From NCBI RefSeq assembly GCF_021462265.1, contig NZ_JAJONF010000017.1, forward strand, positions 1 to 64,000: a stretch of DNA of 64,000 bases. Direction: 5' to 3'. This DNA is from Streptomyces shenzhenensis. Lineage in GTDB: Bacteria > Actinomycetota > Actinomycetes > Streptomycetales > Streptomycetaceae. Both the position numbers and the translations under genes were made by a program. Positions 1-8,629 of this stretch are shown here, in pieces (position 1 is the stretch's first letter; each line of letters opens with the position of its first letter). Under the pieces are notes generated by a model. The model saw only the letters and a list, made by a program, of their open reading frames with translations. It made no database searches and was not told the origin of the DNA.

Positions 1-24
1 AGCCACCTGGCCCCCGGCGGTCCG

Positions 25-921
25 CTAGATCGCGAGCTCGATCCCGTCAGGGAGGACTTCGACGCCCTCCGCGGCCACCCTGGCGCGGGCCCCGGACGCC
101 GGGTCGAGCAGGGGGTTGGTGTCGTTGAGGTGGGTGTAGATCCGGCGGGTGCGGGGATGGCCGGCCAGGGCGGAGAGGCTGCCGTGCGCGCCGGAGACCG
201 GGAGATGGCACATCGCCGTCCGCCGGGGACCGGAGCCCACCGTGGCGTCCGTCTCGGCGGCGGTGAAGAAGGTGCCGTCCAGCAGCACGCAGTCGGCCTC
301 CGCGCACAGTTCGTCCAGGGTGTCGCTCCAGGCGCCGACGCACGGGGCGTAGAGCAGCACTCCCCCGGTGGCCAGGTCCTCGACGCGGTAGGCCGTGACC
401 CAGCGGCCGTCGGCCCCGGCGAGCGCGGCCGGGACGTACGCCGGGGCCGTGGCGCCGACCGGGTGTGCGGTGACGACCAGGCCGCCGGCCAGCACGAAGC
501 CGCCGTCGGCCAGGCTGTCGGCCCACTCCCAGGGGGCGTAGCGGTCCAGGGCGCCCCGGAGCGGAGCCAGCACCGCCCCCACCGGCGGGGCCGCGTACAC
601 CTTGAGGTCCGGCGCCCCGCGCAGCACGGCCAGGCCGGCGACGTGCTCGGCCTCGGCATCGGTGAGCAGTACGCCCCGCACCGGGGTCTCCCGCGGGCCC
701 GGCCCCGGCCACAGCGCGGCCGTGGCGGTGAGCTGGGCGCGGATGTCCGGGGAGGCGTTGAGCAGCCACCAGTCCCGGCCGTTGCCGCTCAGGGCGACGC
801 ACTCCTGGCTCCGGGAGGGCAGCTTGCCGTCCCGGGCGGCGGCGCACAGCCCGCAGGCGCAGTTCCACCGCGGGAATCCGCCGCCGGCGGCGGTGCCCAG
901 CAGGACGACCCTCACGACCAT
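25..921 (-). CDS. pqqB: PqqB, coenzyme PQQ biosynthesis MBL-fold protein
   Basis: 298-residue metallo-beta-lactamase-fold protein matching PqqB, which acts on the PqqA-derived Glu-Tyr intermediate during pyrroloquinoline quinone biosynthesis in the cytoplasm. Seen directly: the N-terminal GTAAGGGFPRWNCACGLC signature, NASPDI near residue 53, and the C-terminal THLNDTNPLLDP block. The length matches the family (about 300). The open frame extends further upstream, but the ATG at 921 starts exactly at the family's usual N-terminus and has a GAGAGGGG ribosome site. The gene to its right is not a pqq gene, so any pqqA/C/D/E partners would lie left of the window. Confidence 0.93.
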   Translation of the reverse strand: MVVRVVLLGTAAGGGFPRWNCACGLCAAARDGKLPSRSQECVALSGNGRDWWLLNASPDIRAQLTATAALWPGPGPRETPVRGVLLTDAEAEHVAGLAVLRGAPDLKVYAAPPVGAVLAPLRGALDRYAPWEWADSLADGGFVLAGGLVVTAHPVGATAPAYVPAALAGADGRWVTAYRVEDLATGGVLLYAPCVGAWSDTLDELCAEADCVLLDGTFFTAAETDATVGSGPRRTAMCHLPVSGAHGSLSALAGHPRTRRIYTHLNDTNPLLDPASGARARVAAEGVEVLPDGIELAI

Positions 922-977
922 CCGCCCCTCTCGCTCTCCCCGGCCCCTGCGGGGATCTTCCCTCAGGACGCGCCGTG

Positions 978-2090
978 TCACCCCTGTTCGGGGGGAACTT
1001 CCGGCCGTCCTCCGGAAGGCCGCCGGTCCACCGGGCGCCGCGGCGGAATCGGCTCCGAGGGGAAGTCGCGGCCACCGGTCCACAGCGCGGGCACGGCGTC
1101 ACAGCGCCGGCACAGCTCGTAGGCGACCGCCTCGTAGTTGACCCGCCAGCCGTGGAAGTGCGGCCAGGCCTCCTCGGTGCCGCGTTCGGCCCGGAAGCCG
1201 GTTTTCTCCAGCATGGTCACGGCCTCCTCGAACTCACCATAGGTCAGCTCGACGGGGGCGTCCGGGGCCGGGTCGGTGTCGAAGGCGGCCCGCACGGAGG
1301 CGGCGATGTCACGCAGCGCGGTGAACCCGGCGCGCAGCACCAGCCGGGCCTCCGGCGGGGCGCTGCGCGGGGCGAGCGCCAGCTGCATGGCCGCCGCGTC
1401 CATCACGGCGATCAGGCCGACCAGCCAGCTGCGGTAGGGGCGGGGCGAGCGGAAGGCCAGCAGGACCGGGTAGGTGGCGTGGCTCTCCCCCATGTCCGCG
1501 GCCAGCCGTTCCCAGGACCGGTACAGCTCCGGCAGCGCGGTCTCGGTGTCCACGAGCCACTGCCGGGCGAGGATCTCTGGGCCCCACGCGGGCTCCCCGG
1601 CGCGGGACTGCAGAAGGGTGACCTCCAGTTCGCGGCGGTTGTAGGCGGCGTACAGCGTGGGCAGGTAGGCGATCTGCAGCGCGATGACGACCGGGCCGGT
1701 GGCGGCGGCGACGAAGTCGAGCGCGGACAGCCGCAGCCGGTCGCCGCTGGCGAAGCCGAGGGTGAACAGGCTGGAGCCGGCCTCCCGGAAGGCGGTGCTC
1801 CAGGACAGCGGCGAGAACGCGTACAGCAGCAGCCCGAAGCCGAGGAACGCCCCGCCGAGCCAGGCGGTGAGCATGCCGATCAGCATGAGCGGGGCGAGCC
1901 AGGTCTGCGCGCGGTCGATGGCCCGGTAGCCGCCCCGGTGCGCGGCGAGGCAGAGCACGCGGCGCAGGCCCCACCACAGCCGGTAGACCAGCACCGAGTA
2001 CAGGCCGCGGGGGACCACGAGCGTACGCAGGATGCTGCGCAGGACCAGGATCAGTACCAGTCCCCCGGCCACCCCGGAGATCCATTCCAT
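978..2090 (-). CDS. Channel-like integral membrane protein
   Basis: 370-residue membrane protein of unknown function, 56 bases upstream of pqqB on the same strand. Hydrophobic segments are visible at about residues 5-25, 68-92 and 122-148. Between the last two lies SSLFTLGFASGDR (about 106-118), which resembles the pore helix and selectivity filter of two-TM potassium channels (TVGYGD type) but has SG inserted before the Asp. The C-terminal 200 residues are soluble and helical. I infer a degenerate ion-channel-like fold; transport is not shown. A functional link with pqqB is uncertain. Confidence 0.75.
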   Translation of the reverse strand: MEWISGVAGGLVLILVLRSILRTLVVPRGLYSVLVYRLWWGLRRVLCLAAHRGGYRAIDRAQTWLAPLMLIGMLTAWLGGAFLGFGLLLYAFSPLSWSTAFREAGSSLFTLGFASGDRLRLSALDFVAAATGPVVIALQIAYLPTLYAAYNRRELEVTLLQSRAGEPAWGPEILARQWLVDTETALPELYRSWERLAADMGESHATYPVLLAFRSPRPYRSWLVGLIAVMDAAAMQLALAPRSAPPEARLVLRAGFTALRDIAASVRAAFDTDPAPDAPVELTYGEFEEAVTMLEKTGFRAERGTEEAWPHFHGWRVNYEAVAYELCRRCDAVPALWTGGRDFPSEPIPPRRPVDRRPSGGRPEVPPEQG

Positions 2091-2140
2091 GGCGCCATTC
2101 TGGCCCGCACGGCGGTCTCACGGTGACCGGAGCCCTTCGG

Positions 2141-2542
2141 TCAGCCCGCGGGCCGGGCCAGCAGGGTGCGCACTCCCTCCGAGGTCAGCGTCAGCGCGTG
2201 CGCCGAGCTGCCGTCGATGGCGAGCGACAGGTTCTCCTCGGGCCACTGCGAGGCGAGCGCGCCGAGCGGCACCACGCGGTAGCGGGAGACGGTCGGCAGC
2301 AGGCCGGTCAGCTCCCCCTCCGAGGTGAACACGGGGACGACGGGGTCGCCGTCGGGGCGTTCCAGGACGGGCAGGGCGATCATCGCGGGGTCGGCCGCCT
2401 CCGCGGCGTCGTCCGGCACCGGGACCAGCACGTCACTGTGCGCGAGTGTGTCCAGGGCGTCGTGGTCCTCGGCGTTCACGGCCAGCGAGTCGAGCGCCCG
2501 CTGGGCCGGCGTCGGGAAGTCGTCGTGTGCGGGTGTCACCAT
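2141..2542 (-). CDS. SseB-domain protein
   Basis: 133-residue acidic protein with the layout of the SseB N-terminal domain family, including the VPVFTSEGEL and PLGALA.QWP motifs. In streptomycetes such proteins are often paired near type VII secretion or conserved regulatory loci, but no partner is present here. The frame is open to 2710, but the upstream part is Arg/Pro-rich shadow sequence; the ATG at 2542 (MVTPAHDD) gives a normal-sized domain. Role unknown. Confidence 0.72.
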   Translation of the reverse strand: MVTPAHDDFPTPAQRALDSLAVNAEDHDALDTLAHSDVLVPVPDDAAEAADPAMIALPVLERPDGDPVVPVFTSEGELTGLLPTVSRYRVVPLGALASQWPEENLSLAIDGSSAHALTLTSEGVRTLLARPAG

Positions 2543-2839
2543 GGCAGATCCCCAGGTAGCGGTGGTGGTACGGGCCGCGGAAGTCCGGCAGGGCACCGGG
2601 CGGCCACGGCACGCGTACCCGGTCCTGGCCAGGGCATGCGGCCGGAACACGGCCGGGGCTTTCGCCGCACGCGGGCACCGCGCCCGGCCGCCCCTGTCCC
2701 GGCAGCTCACGGCCGGGAACCGGCCGGGGTGGCGGAGCGCAGAGAGGGGTGGCGCGGGGCGGGGGGGGAGCCAGGCGGGGTGACGGTTCCCGACGGCCTC
2801 GGCGTCCTGGAGAGCGTGGCGGTGTTCCGCCGGGACTGG

Positions 2840-3385
2840 CTAGGCGAGCACTTCGGCGGTGGTCGTCACCCGGATCAGCGGGCGGTAGAGGTCCAACAGG
2901 TGCAGGGCCTTCGCGTGGGAGTCGTCGTCGGCGCCCGCGCAGGCGTCGGCGACGACCAGGACCTCGATGCCGGCGTCGGCGGCCGGCAGTGCGGTGGACA
3001 GGACGCAGCAGTCGGTGCTGACGCCGGCCAGGACCAGGCGGCCGTGCGGGGCGGCGCGGGCAGCGAGTTCGGGGGTCCACTTGCCGAACGTGGGGGCGTC
3101 CAGGACGACTTCGGCCTGCCCGGCGAACTCGTCCGTCAGGCGCCAGAGTTCGGCGTCGGGAGGCCGGAGTGCGAAGGGCCACCGGTCGTAGTAGGCACGC
3201 CATGCTCCGGTGGGGCGGGCCGGGGCGACGAAGCGGGTGAAGACCGTGCGCGAGCCGAACGCCGGGAGCAGGCGTCGTACGCCCGCTGCCGCCTCGGCGT
3301 AGCGCGGGGCGGCCCAGGGGCCGGCCGGGTCCGCGAACACGTGCTGCATGTCGATGACGGCCAGGAGGCCGGGCGGGGTGGTCAT
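2840..3385 (-). CDS. Isochorismatase-family cysteine hydrolase
   Basis: 181-residue cysteine hydrolase of the isochorismatase/nicotinamidase superfamily. The catalytic triad is visible: Asp12 in VIDMQ, Lys102 in FGKWTPEL, and the nucleophile Cys127 in GVSTDCCV. The start ATG at 3385 overlaps the stop of the upstream permease (ATGA), so the two are translationally coupled. By context it should hydrolyse an amide or carbamate derived from whatever the NCS1 permease imports; the exact substrate cannot be read from sequence. A very long open frame runs through this gene and its neighbour but is a GC artefact. Confidence 0.88.
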   Translation of the reverse strand: MTTPPGLLAVIDMQHVFADPAGPWAAPRYAEAAAGVRRLLPAFGSRTVFTRFVAPARPTGAWRAYYDRWPFALRPPDAELWRLTDEFAGQAEVVLDAPTFGKWTPELAARAAPHGRLVLAGVSTDCCVLSTALPAADAGIEVLVVADACAGADDDSHAKALHLLDLYRPLIRVTTTAEVLA

Positions 3386-4857
3386 ACGGTCGTCGCCGGG
3401 ACGCTCGCGGGCAGGGACTCCTGGGCCCTGACCCGGCCGCGGCCCAGGGCCAGGGTGCCGAGGAAGCCGAGCGCCAGGGCGGCCAGGACGCCCAGGTTGG
3501 CGTACGCCCAGGCGCCGGACCTGCCGCCGAGGCCGAGCGGACCCAGCAGATACCCCTGCCAGGTCAGCCAGCTCGCGGCGGTGTTGGTGACCAGGCCCCA
3601 GCCGAGGGCGGTGGCGGCGAGAGTGAGCAGCAGGGGCAGCAGGGGGACGTCGCCGTAGCGGCCGTCCGGGCGGTAGAGGCCGGCCTCGTCGTAGTCGCGA
3701 CGGCGCAGTGCCAGGTCGGCGAGCATGATCCCGCACCAGGCGGCGATCGGCACGCCGAGGGTGGTGAGGAAGCCCATGAACTGGCCGAGGAAGTCGCCGG
3801 CGAAGAAGACGATGTAGACGGAGCCGGCGGTCATCAGGACGCCGTCGGCCAGGGCGGCGAGGTAGCGGGGCACGGGCAGGCCCGCGGAGAGCAGGGCCAG
3901 TCCGGAGGAGTAGATGTCCAGGACCGCGCCGCCGACCAGGCCGAGGACGGCCACGACGGCGAACGGGACCAGGAACCAGGTGGGCAGCAGGGTGGTGAGC
4001 GCGCCGATGGGGTCGGCGGCGATCGCCTTGTCCAGGGGCGCCGAGGAGCCCGCGAGCAGCAGCCCGAAGACCAGCAGGAGCAGCGGGGCGACGGAGCCGC
4101 CGAAGGTGGTCCAGCCGATCACGCCCCGGCTGGCGGAGGAGCGGGGCAGATAACGCGAGTAGTCGGCGGCCGCGTTGACCCAGCCGAGGCCGAAGCCGGT
4201 CATCATGAACACCAGCGCGCCGATGAACTCCTGGGCGCTGCCGGACGGGATCGAGTTCACCGTCGCCCAGTGGATGTGGTCGGCGACGAGGACGACGTAG
4301 ACGACGGTGAGGACGCCGGTGACCACCGTGATCACGGTCTGCAGCCGCATGATCAGGTCGAAGCCCGTCACTCCGCCGGCCACGGTCAGCCCGCAGACCA
4401 CGATCAGCGCGACCACCTCGGTCTCGGTGCCGCCGCCCCGGCCGAGCCGGGTGAAGACGGTCGCGGTGGCCATGGTGGCGAGGGCGGTCAGGACGGTCTC
4501 CCAGCCGACGGTGAGCACCCAGGAGACGACCGAGGGCAGCCGGTTGCCCCGGACGCCGTAGGCGGCCCGGCTGAGCACCATGGTGGGTGCCGAGCCCCGC
4601 TTCCCGGCGACCGCGACGAAGCCGCAGAGCAGGAAGGAGGCGAGGATGCCGAGGACACCGGCGGCCAGCGCCTGCCAGAAGGAGATGCCGAAGCCGAGCG
4701 CGAAGGCGCCGTAACTCATCCCGAGGACGGAGACGTTCGCGCCGAACCAGGGCCAGAACAGGGTGCGCGGGGTGCCCTTGCGGTCCCCGTCGCCGATCAC
4801 GTCGAGCCCGTGCGTCTCGACCTGGAACTGTCTGCCGGGTTCCCGTGCGTCCGCCAT
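3382..4857 (-). CDS. NCS1-family purine/cytosine permease
   Basis: 491-residue polytopic membrane protein of the nucleobase:cation symporter-1 family (CodB/Fcy2 type). It has an N-terminal cytoplasmic stretch of about 30 residues, the PWFGANVSVLGMSYGAFALG first-helix motif, and about 12 hydrophobic helices. It probably imports cytosine, a purine or a related heterocycle by proton or sodium symport. It is the first gene of a two-gene operon, with the cysteine hydrolase coupled through an ATGA overlap. The hydrolase suggests that the imported compound or its breakdown product is hydrolysed in the cytoplasm. Confidence 0.88.
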   Translation of the reverse strand: MADAREPGRQFQVETHGLDVIGDGDRKGTPRTLFWPWFGANVSVLGMSYGAFALGFGISFWQALAAGVLGILASFLLCGFVAVAGKRGSAPTMVLSRAAYGVRGNRLPSVVSWVLTVGWETVLTALATMATATVFTRLGRGGGTETEVVALIVVCGLTVAGGVTGFDLIMRLQTVITVVTGVLTVVYVVLVADHIHWATVNSIPSGSAQEFIGALVFMMTGFGLGWVNAAADYSRYLPRSSASRGVIGWTTFGGSVAPLLLLVFGLLLAGSSAPLDKAIAADPIGALTTLLPTWFLVPFAVVAVLGLVGGAVLDIYSSGLALLSAGLPVPRYLAALADGVLMTAGSVYIVFFAGDFLGQFMGFLTTLGVPIAAWCGIMLADLALRRRDYDEAGLYRPDGRYGDVPLLPLLLTLAATALGWGLVTNTAASWLTWQGYLLGPLGLGGRSGAWAYANLGVLAALALGFLGTLALGRGRVRAQESLPASVPATTV

Positions 4858-5101
4858 CGTCGGCCCATCCGTCCAGGTGTGTTGGCTGGAGGCTAGGTCG
4901 GCCGGTGACGACGGTCAAGAACAAATGATCAGGCGGGCCCCGGGGCAGCGGGCCCGTACGGCACCGCACCCCCGGCAGGCCTGTGGCCCCGTCAACCACC
5001 CGGATCCGCAACCCGATCGGGCCACCCCGATTTGACACCGTCCACCGCCCGCTCCAATCTTTGCTCATGAATTCCATTTTCAAAAGGAGGAGCGGCAGAG
5101 G
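4858..5101. promoter_or_regulatory. Divergent intergenic region with strong RBS
   Basis: 244-base gap between the permease operon (leftward) and the CooC-like ATPase (rightward), so promoters for both should lie here. The part from about 5030 to 5090 is clearly less GC-rich than its surroundings. A near-perfect Shine-Dalgarno, AAAGGAGG at 5083-5090, sits 11 bases before the ATG at 5102 and fixes that start. I see no convincing operator palindrome. Confidence 0.6.
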
Positions 5102-6061
5102 ATGCGTGTGGCTTTCGTCGGCAAGGGCGGCAGCGGCAAGACGACGCTGTCGGCCCTCTTCGCCCGTCATCTGGCCCGCTCCGGCGCACCGGTCGTGGCG
5201 ATCGACGGTGACATCAACCAGCACCTGGCCCATGCCCTCGGCCTCGACGAGGACCAGCTGTTCGCGGCGCCGCCACTGAGTGCGCGGACCGGCGCGATCA
5301 AGGACTACCTGCGCGGCACCAACCCCCGGATCGCGTCCCGGGAGGCCATGGTCAAGACGACACCGCCGGGGCGGGGCTCGCGGCTGCTGCGGCTGCTGGG
5401 CGACGACGAGGTGCACTCCCGCCATGTCCAGGACGTCGGCGGGGTGCCGCTGATGGTCACCGGGGCGTTCGCCGGGAGCGACCTCGGGGTGGCCTGCTAC
5501 CACTCCAAGCTCGGCGCGGTGGAGTTGTATCTCAACCATCTGGTGGACGGGCCCGGCGAGTACGTGGTCGTCGACATGACGGCCGGCGCCGACGCCTTCG
5601 CCTCCGGTCTGTTCACCCGTTTCGACATGACCTTCCTGGTGGTCGAGCCGACCCGCAAGAGCCTGTCCGTGTACCACCAGTACCGGGACCACGCGGCCGA
5701 GTTCCAGATCCCGGTCGCCGTGGTCGGCAACAAGGTGGCCGGCGCGGACGACCTCGCCTTCCTGCGCGAGCGGGTGGGCGACGACCTGCTGGCCCACTGC
5801 GGGCTGTCGCCCTACGTCCGCGCCCAGGAACAGGGGCGGGGCGGCGGCGCGCTGGAGCGGCACAACTCCCGGGCGCTGGACCGGCTGCGGGCCGCGGTGG
5901 ACGCGCGGAGCAAGGACTGGGAGGCCTTCCAGCGGCACGCCGTGGAGTTCCACCTGCGCAACGCCGCCGCCTGGGCGGACGCGGCGACGGGCCGGGACCT
6001 GGCCGCCCAGGTCGATCCGGACTTCCGGCACGGCCCGGCGGCACTGCCCGCCTTCGTCTGA
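5102..6061 (+). CDS. CooC/ParA-like deviant Walker ATPase
   Basis: 319-residue P-loop ATPase of the SIMIBI class. The N-terminus carries a deviant Walker A, GKGGSGKTT (residues 7-15), followed by IDGDINQH. VVDMTAGADAF is the Walker B/switch region and VVGNK the nucleotide-base motif. This architecture resembles CooC, the nickel-insertion ATPase of CO dehydrogenase, and MinD/ParA. No CO dehydrogenase or hydrogenase gene is nearby, so a metal-insertion role is only inference. It is followed after 47 bases by an SCO5389-family gene on the same strand, probably one transcript. The start is supported by an excellent RBS. Confidence 0.85.
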   Translation: MRVAFVGKGGSGKTTLSALFARHLARSGAPVVAIDGDINQHLAHALGLDEDQLFAAPPLSARTGAIKDYLRGTNPRIASREAMVKTTPPGRGSRLLRLLGDDEVHSRHVQDVGGVPLMVTGAFAGSDLGVACYHSKLGAVELYLNHLVDGPGEYVVVDMTAGADAFASGLFTRFDMTFLVVEPTRKSLSVYHQYRDHAAEFQIPVAVVGNKVAGADDLAFLRERVGDDLLAHCGLSPYVRAQEQGRGGGALERHNSRALDRLRAAVDARSKDWEAFQRHAVEFHLRNAAAWADAATGRDLAAQVDPDFRHGPAALPAFV

Positions 6062-6108
6062 CACCACCACCTTCAGTGACCACAACGAGAAGAACAGGAC
6101 ATCACCAC

Positions 6109-6501
6109 ATGTCGCTCGACGTCTCCCCGCAACTGCTCGCCGAAGCCGAGAACGGTGCGGTACGGGAGGAGGACTTCATGGAAACCGTCCGTACGTCACT
6201 GCCCTACGCGTACGAGCTGATCGCCCGACTGGCCGCCGAACTGCGTTCCGGAACCGCCGAGTTCGCCGACAACCAGACCCCGCCGCCCTCGGAGCGGGAG
6301 CGCGGGCAGCTGCTGCGGGCACTGTCCTCCGACGCGATCCGGGGCAGCCTGGAGCGGCACTTCGGGGTCGCCCTGGCCTTCCAGAACTGCCACCGGGTCG
6401 CGGTGTTCCCGCCCGGGGCGCGCGGCGGCGAGACGCACACCCGGTTCACCTCGACGCGCGCGCAGATCCTCAACCAGTCACCGGAGTTGCGCGACTGCTG
6501 A
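6109..6501 (+). CDS. SCO5389-family protein
   Basis: 130-residue soluble protein whose whole length matches the streptomycete SCO5389 family as I remember it: start MSLDVSP, centre EFADNQTPPP and SDAIRGSLERHFGV, end ILNQSPELRDC. Function is unknown. The first ATG of the open frame is at 6076, but the ATG at 6109 gives the family N-terminus. The ribosome site is weak. It forms a probable two-gene operon with the ATPase before it, and a strong hairpin follows the stop. Confidence 0.82.
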   Translation: MSLDVSPQLLAEAENGAVREEDFMETVRTSLPYAYELIARLAAELRSGTAEFADNQTPPPSERERGQLLRALSSDAIRGSLERHFGVALAFQNCHRVAVFPPGARGGETHTRFTSTRAQILNQSPELRDC

Positions 6502-6508
6502 GTTCTCC

Positions 6509-6537
6509 GCCGGGCGGCTCCACGAGAGCCGCCCGGC
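6509..6537 (+). terminator. Perfect 12-bp stem terminator
   Basis: Perfect inverted repeat GCCGGGCGGCTC / GAGCCGCCCGGC with a 5-base loop, 8 bases after the stop of the SCO5389-family gene. There is no T-tract, which is normal for actinobacterial terminators. Confidence 0.75.
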
Positions 6538-6624
6538 ACCGCGGGCGCTCCGGCGCGAACCGTCGGCCCGCGGGCTCCGGGAGACCGCGGCGGCGGCCGC
6601 CCGGACCGGCCGGGGCGAGTCCGG

Positions 6625-6735
6625 CCGGGCCGGCCGGTCCCGACCGGCCGAACACGCCCACGGCGGCGGTGACGGCCCCGTGGGAGTCGCGCACCGGCAT
6701 CCCGAAAGCCGCCGCGCTCCTCGCCGCCGCCGCTC
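6625..6735 (-). pseudogene. Possible IclR C-terminal remnant
   Basis: In the 270-base gap between the SCO5389-family gene and the dehydratase, the minus strand reads AFGMPVRDSHGAVTAAVGVFGR. This resembles the conserved 'APV.D..G.VVAA...SGP' segment near the C-terminus of IclR regulators. No HTH or longer IclR sequence is visible on either side. It could equally be chance in GC-rich DNA. Nothing else is recognisable in the gap apart from the terminator. Confidence 0.2.
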
Positions 6736-6770
6736 CTCGGTGAGCGTGCCGCGCGTGCCCTGCCGCGCGC

Positions 6771-7739
6771 TCAGCCGGCGACGATCTCGGCGAACCGCTC
6801 CGCGCCCACGTTGCCGCCGGACAGGACGACCCCGATCCGGCGCGGCAGCGGCGCCACCCGGTGGGCGAGCAGCGCGGCCAGACCGCTGGCGCCGCTCGGC
6901 TCCAGGACGGTCTTCAGACGCTCGAAGGCGAACCGCATCGCGTCCCCGATCTGGTCGTCGCCGACCAGCGAGATGTCGTCCACCAAGCGCTGGTTGAGGG
7001 AGAAGGTCAGCTCCCCGGGGATGTCCGCGGCCTGGCCGTCGGCGATGGTACGGGGCACCGGGACCGACACCCGGTGTCCCGCCGCCAGGGACCGCTTGGT
7101 GTCGTCGCCGGCCTCGGGCTCGACCCCCACCACCCTGATCCCGGGCAGCAGCCCCTTGGCGGCGGTGGCGCTGCCCGCGATCAGCCCGCCGCCCCCGACC
7201 GGCACCACCAGGGCGTCCAGTTCGCCGGCTTCCTCGATGAGTTCGAGAGCGGCCGTGCCCTGTCCGGCGATGACGTGCGGGTGCTCGTAGGGCGGGATCA
7301 GCGCGAGCCCGCGTTCGGCGGCGAGGGCCTCGCCGATCGCGACCCGGTCGCCGGTGTAGCGGTCGTACGTCACGATCTCCGCGCCGTATCCGGCGGTCGC
7401 CTCCAGCTTGGCGCGCGGACTGTCCTCGGGCATCACGATGACGGCGGTGGTCCCGAGTTCACGGGCAGCGAGGGCGACGGCCTGGGCGTGGTTGCCGGAG
7501 GAGTAGGCGGCGATGCCCTTGGCGAGCTGCGCGGCGGACAGCCGGGACGCGGCGTTGTAGGCGCCCCGGAACTTGAACGCCCCGACGCGCTGGAGATTCT
7601 CGCACTTCAGGAAGACCTCCGCACCGACCAGTTCGTCCAGGGTGCGCGAGCGCAGCACGGGGGTGCGGTGGGCCACGCCCTTGATCCGCGCCGCCGCGTC
7701 CTGCACGTCCCGGAGGGTCACGGGCGGAGTGTCGGGCAT
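6771..7739 (-). CDS. Threonine/serine dehydratase-like PLP enzyme
   Basis: 322-residue fold-type II PLP enzyme of the threonine ammonia-lyase / serine racemase / 3-hydroxyaspartate dehydratase group. The Schiff-base lysine is K56 in AFKFRGAYNA, the phosphate-binding glycine loop is VGGGGLIAG (181-189), and LSGGNVG lies near the C-terminus. It lacks a C-terminal ACT domain, which argues for a catabolic rather than an isoleucine-biosynthetic enzyme. The start ATG at 7739 has a clear GGAGG site. It is divergent from a YheO/DauR-type regulator, its likely controller. Confidence 0.88.
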   Translation of the reverse strand: MPDTPPVTLRDVQDAAARIKGVAHRTPVLRSRTLDELVGAEVFLKCENLQRVGAFKFRGAYNAASRLSAAQLAKGIAAYSSGNHAQAVALAARELGTTAVIVMPEDSPRAKLEATAGYGAEIVTYDRYTGDRVAIGEALAAERGLALIPPYEHPHVIAGQGTAALELIEEAGELDALVVPVGGGGLIAGSATAAKGLLPGIRVVGVEPEAGDDTKRSLAAGHRVSVPVPRTIADGQAADIPGELTFSLNQRLVDDISLVGDDQIGDAMRFAFERLKTVLEPSGASGLAALLAHRVAPLPRRIGVVLSGGNVGAERFAEIVAG

Positions 7740-7861
7740 GTTCGTCCTCCGTTCTGGGCGCCGCCGCGTGCCGGGTGGGCGCCGGCGACGGACGTGACAG
7801 CGGCCGTTCGTCACCGGCCGGCGGCCGCTCGGCGCCGACCGCATGGACTGATTGTCTATCA

Positions 7862-7880
7862 TCTGGACGTGAAGTCCAGA
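7862..7880. promoter_or_regulatory. Inverted-repeat operator candidate
   Basis: TCTGGAC-GTGAA-GTCCAGA, a perfect 7-bp dyad with a 5-base spacer, in the 174-base gap between the divergent dehydratase and regulator genes, 34 bases before the regulator ATG. A partial extra copy (CCAGAT) follows directly. Its place suggests binding by the adjacent regulator and autoregulation. Confidence 0.6.
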
Positions 7881-7913
7881 CCAGATCGGGGCGGATGGCA
7901 CGGAGGCGAGCCG

Positions 7914-8594
7914 ATGGCACAGGAACGGGCGGTTGCGGGCGGGGAGGCGGCGGCGCGGGCCGAACAGGACGCGATCATCGGCGCGCTGTCCCCGGTCGTC
8001 GACGGGATCGCGGCGACCTTCGGCTCCTTCTGCGAGGTCGTCGTCCACGACTTCCGCCGTCCGGAGCACTCCGTCGTCGCCCTCGCCGGATCAGTAACCG
8101 GCCGGGGGGTCGGCGGTTCCATGAGCGAGATCGGCGTGAAACTGCTGGCGGCCGGTGACGAGGCACGCGACGAGCTGAACTACCTGACCCGCACCCGGGA
8201 CGGGAAGCTGGTCAAGTCGTCCACGATGGTGCTGCGCGACTCACGCGGCACGGCGTTCGGGGCGCTGTGCGTGAACCTCGACGTCACGGCCGTCCACCAG
8301 GTGCACGCCCTGGTCGGCGGCCTCGCCGGGGTCGGCGGCGGGCCCGGGGCGCCGCCGGCCACCACGTTCGGCGACGACGTCACCGCCGTCCTGGACTCGA
8401 TCGTCGACGCCGGCCAGCTCCGCCGGCCCAAGCCGTGGCCCCACCTCACCCGCGAGGAACGGCTGGCACTGTTCCGGGACCTCGACCGGCAGGGCGTCTT
8501 CGCGGTGCGCGGCGCGGTCCAGCAGGTCGCCACCCGCCTCGGCATCTCCCGGGCCTCTGCCTACACCTACCTGTCGGCGGCGCGCGCCGGCTGA
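7914..8594 (+). CDS. YheO/DauR-type transcriptional regulator
   Basis: 226-residue regulator with an N-terminal YheO-like PAS domain (about 15-130, including FCEVVVHDF and KSSTMVLRDSRG) and a C-terminal DauR-type helix-turn-helix (about 178-224: VRGAVQQVATRLGISRASAY). Family members sense amino-acid-like ligands; DauR represses D-arginine catabolism. Here the divergent neighbour is a PLP dehydratase, so I infer control of hydroxy-amino-acid breakdown. The start ATG at 7914 has GGAGG 7 bases upstream. A 19-bp dyad lies in its promoter region. Confidence 0.85.
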   Translation: MAQERAVAGGEAAARAEQDAIIGALSPVVDGIAATFGSFCEVVVHDFRRPEHSVVALAGSVTGRGVGGSMSEIGVKLLAAGDEARDELNYLTRTRDGKLVKSSTMVLRDSRGTAFGALCVNLDVTAVHQVHALVGGLAGVGGGPGAPPATTFGDDVTAVLDSIVDAGQLRRPKPWPHLTREERLALFRDLDRQGVFAVRGAVQQVATRLGISRASAYTYLSAARAG

Positions 8595-8629
8595 CCGACG
8601 GCCCCTTTCGAGACCGAGGCCGCCGTCGG
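8595..8629 (+). terminator. Hairpin after the DauR-like gene
   Basis: CCGACGGC (8595-8602) and GCCGTCGG (8622-8629) form an 8-bp perfect stem with a 19-base loop immediately after the stop codon. The long loop makes it a moderate terminator candidate. Confidence 0.45.

Noticed and set aside
5102..6061. Assignment as CO-dehydrogenase maturation factor CooC
   Set aside because: The fold fits, but no CO dehydrogenase or nickel gene is in the window, so the specific function is not claimed.
2840..6085. 1081-codon open frame on the minus strand
   Set aside because: Only its last 181 codons code for a real protein (the cysteine hydrolase). The rest crosses the permease and ATPase genes in other frames and is a product of high GC.
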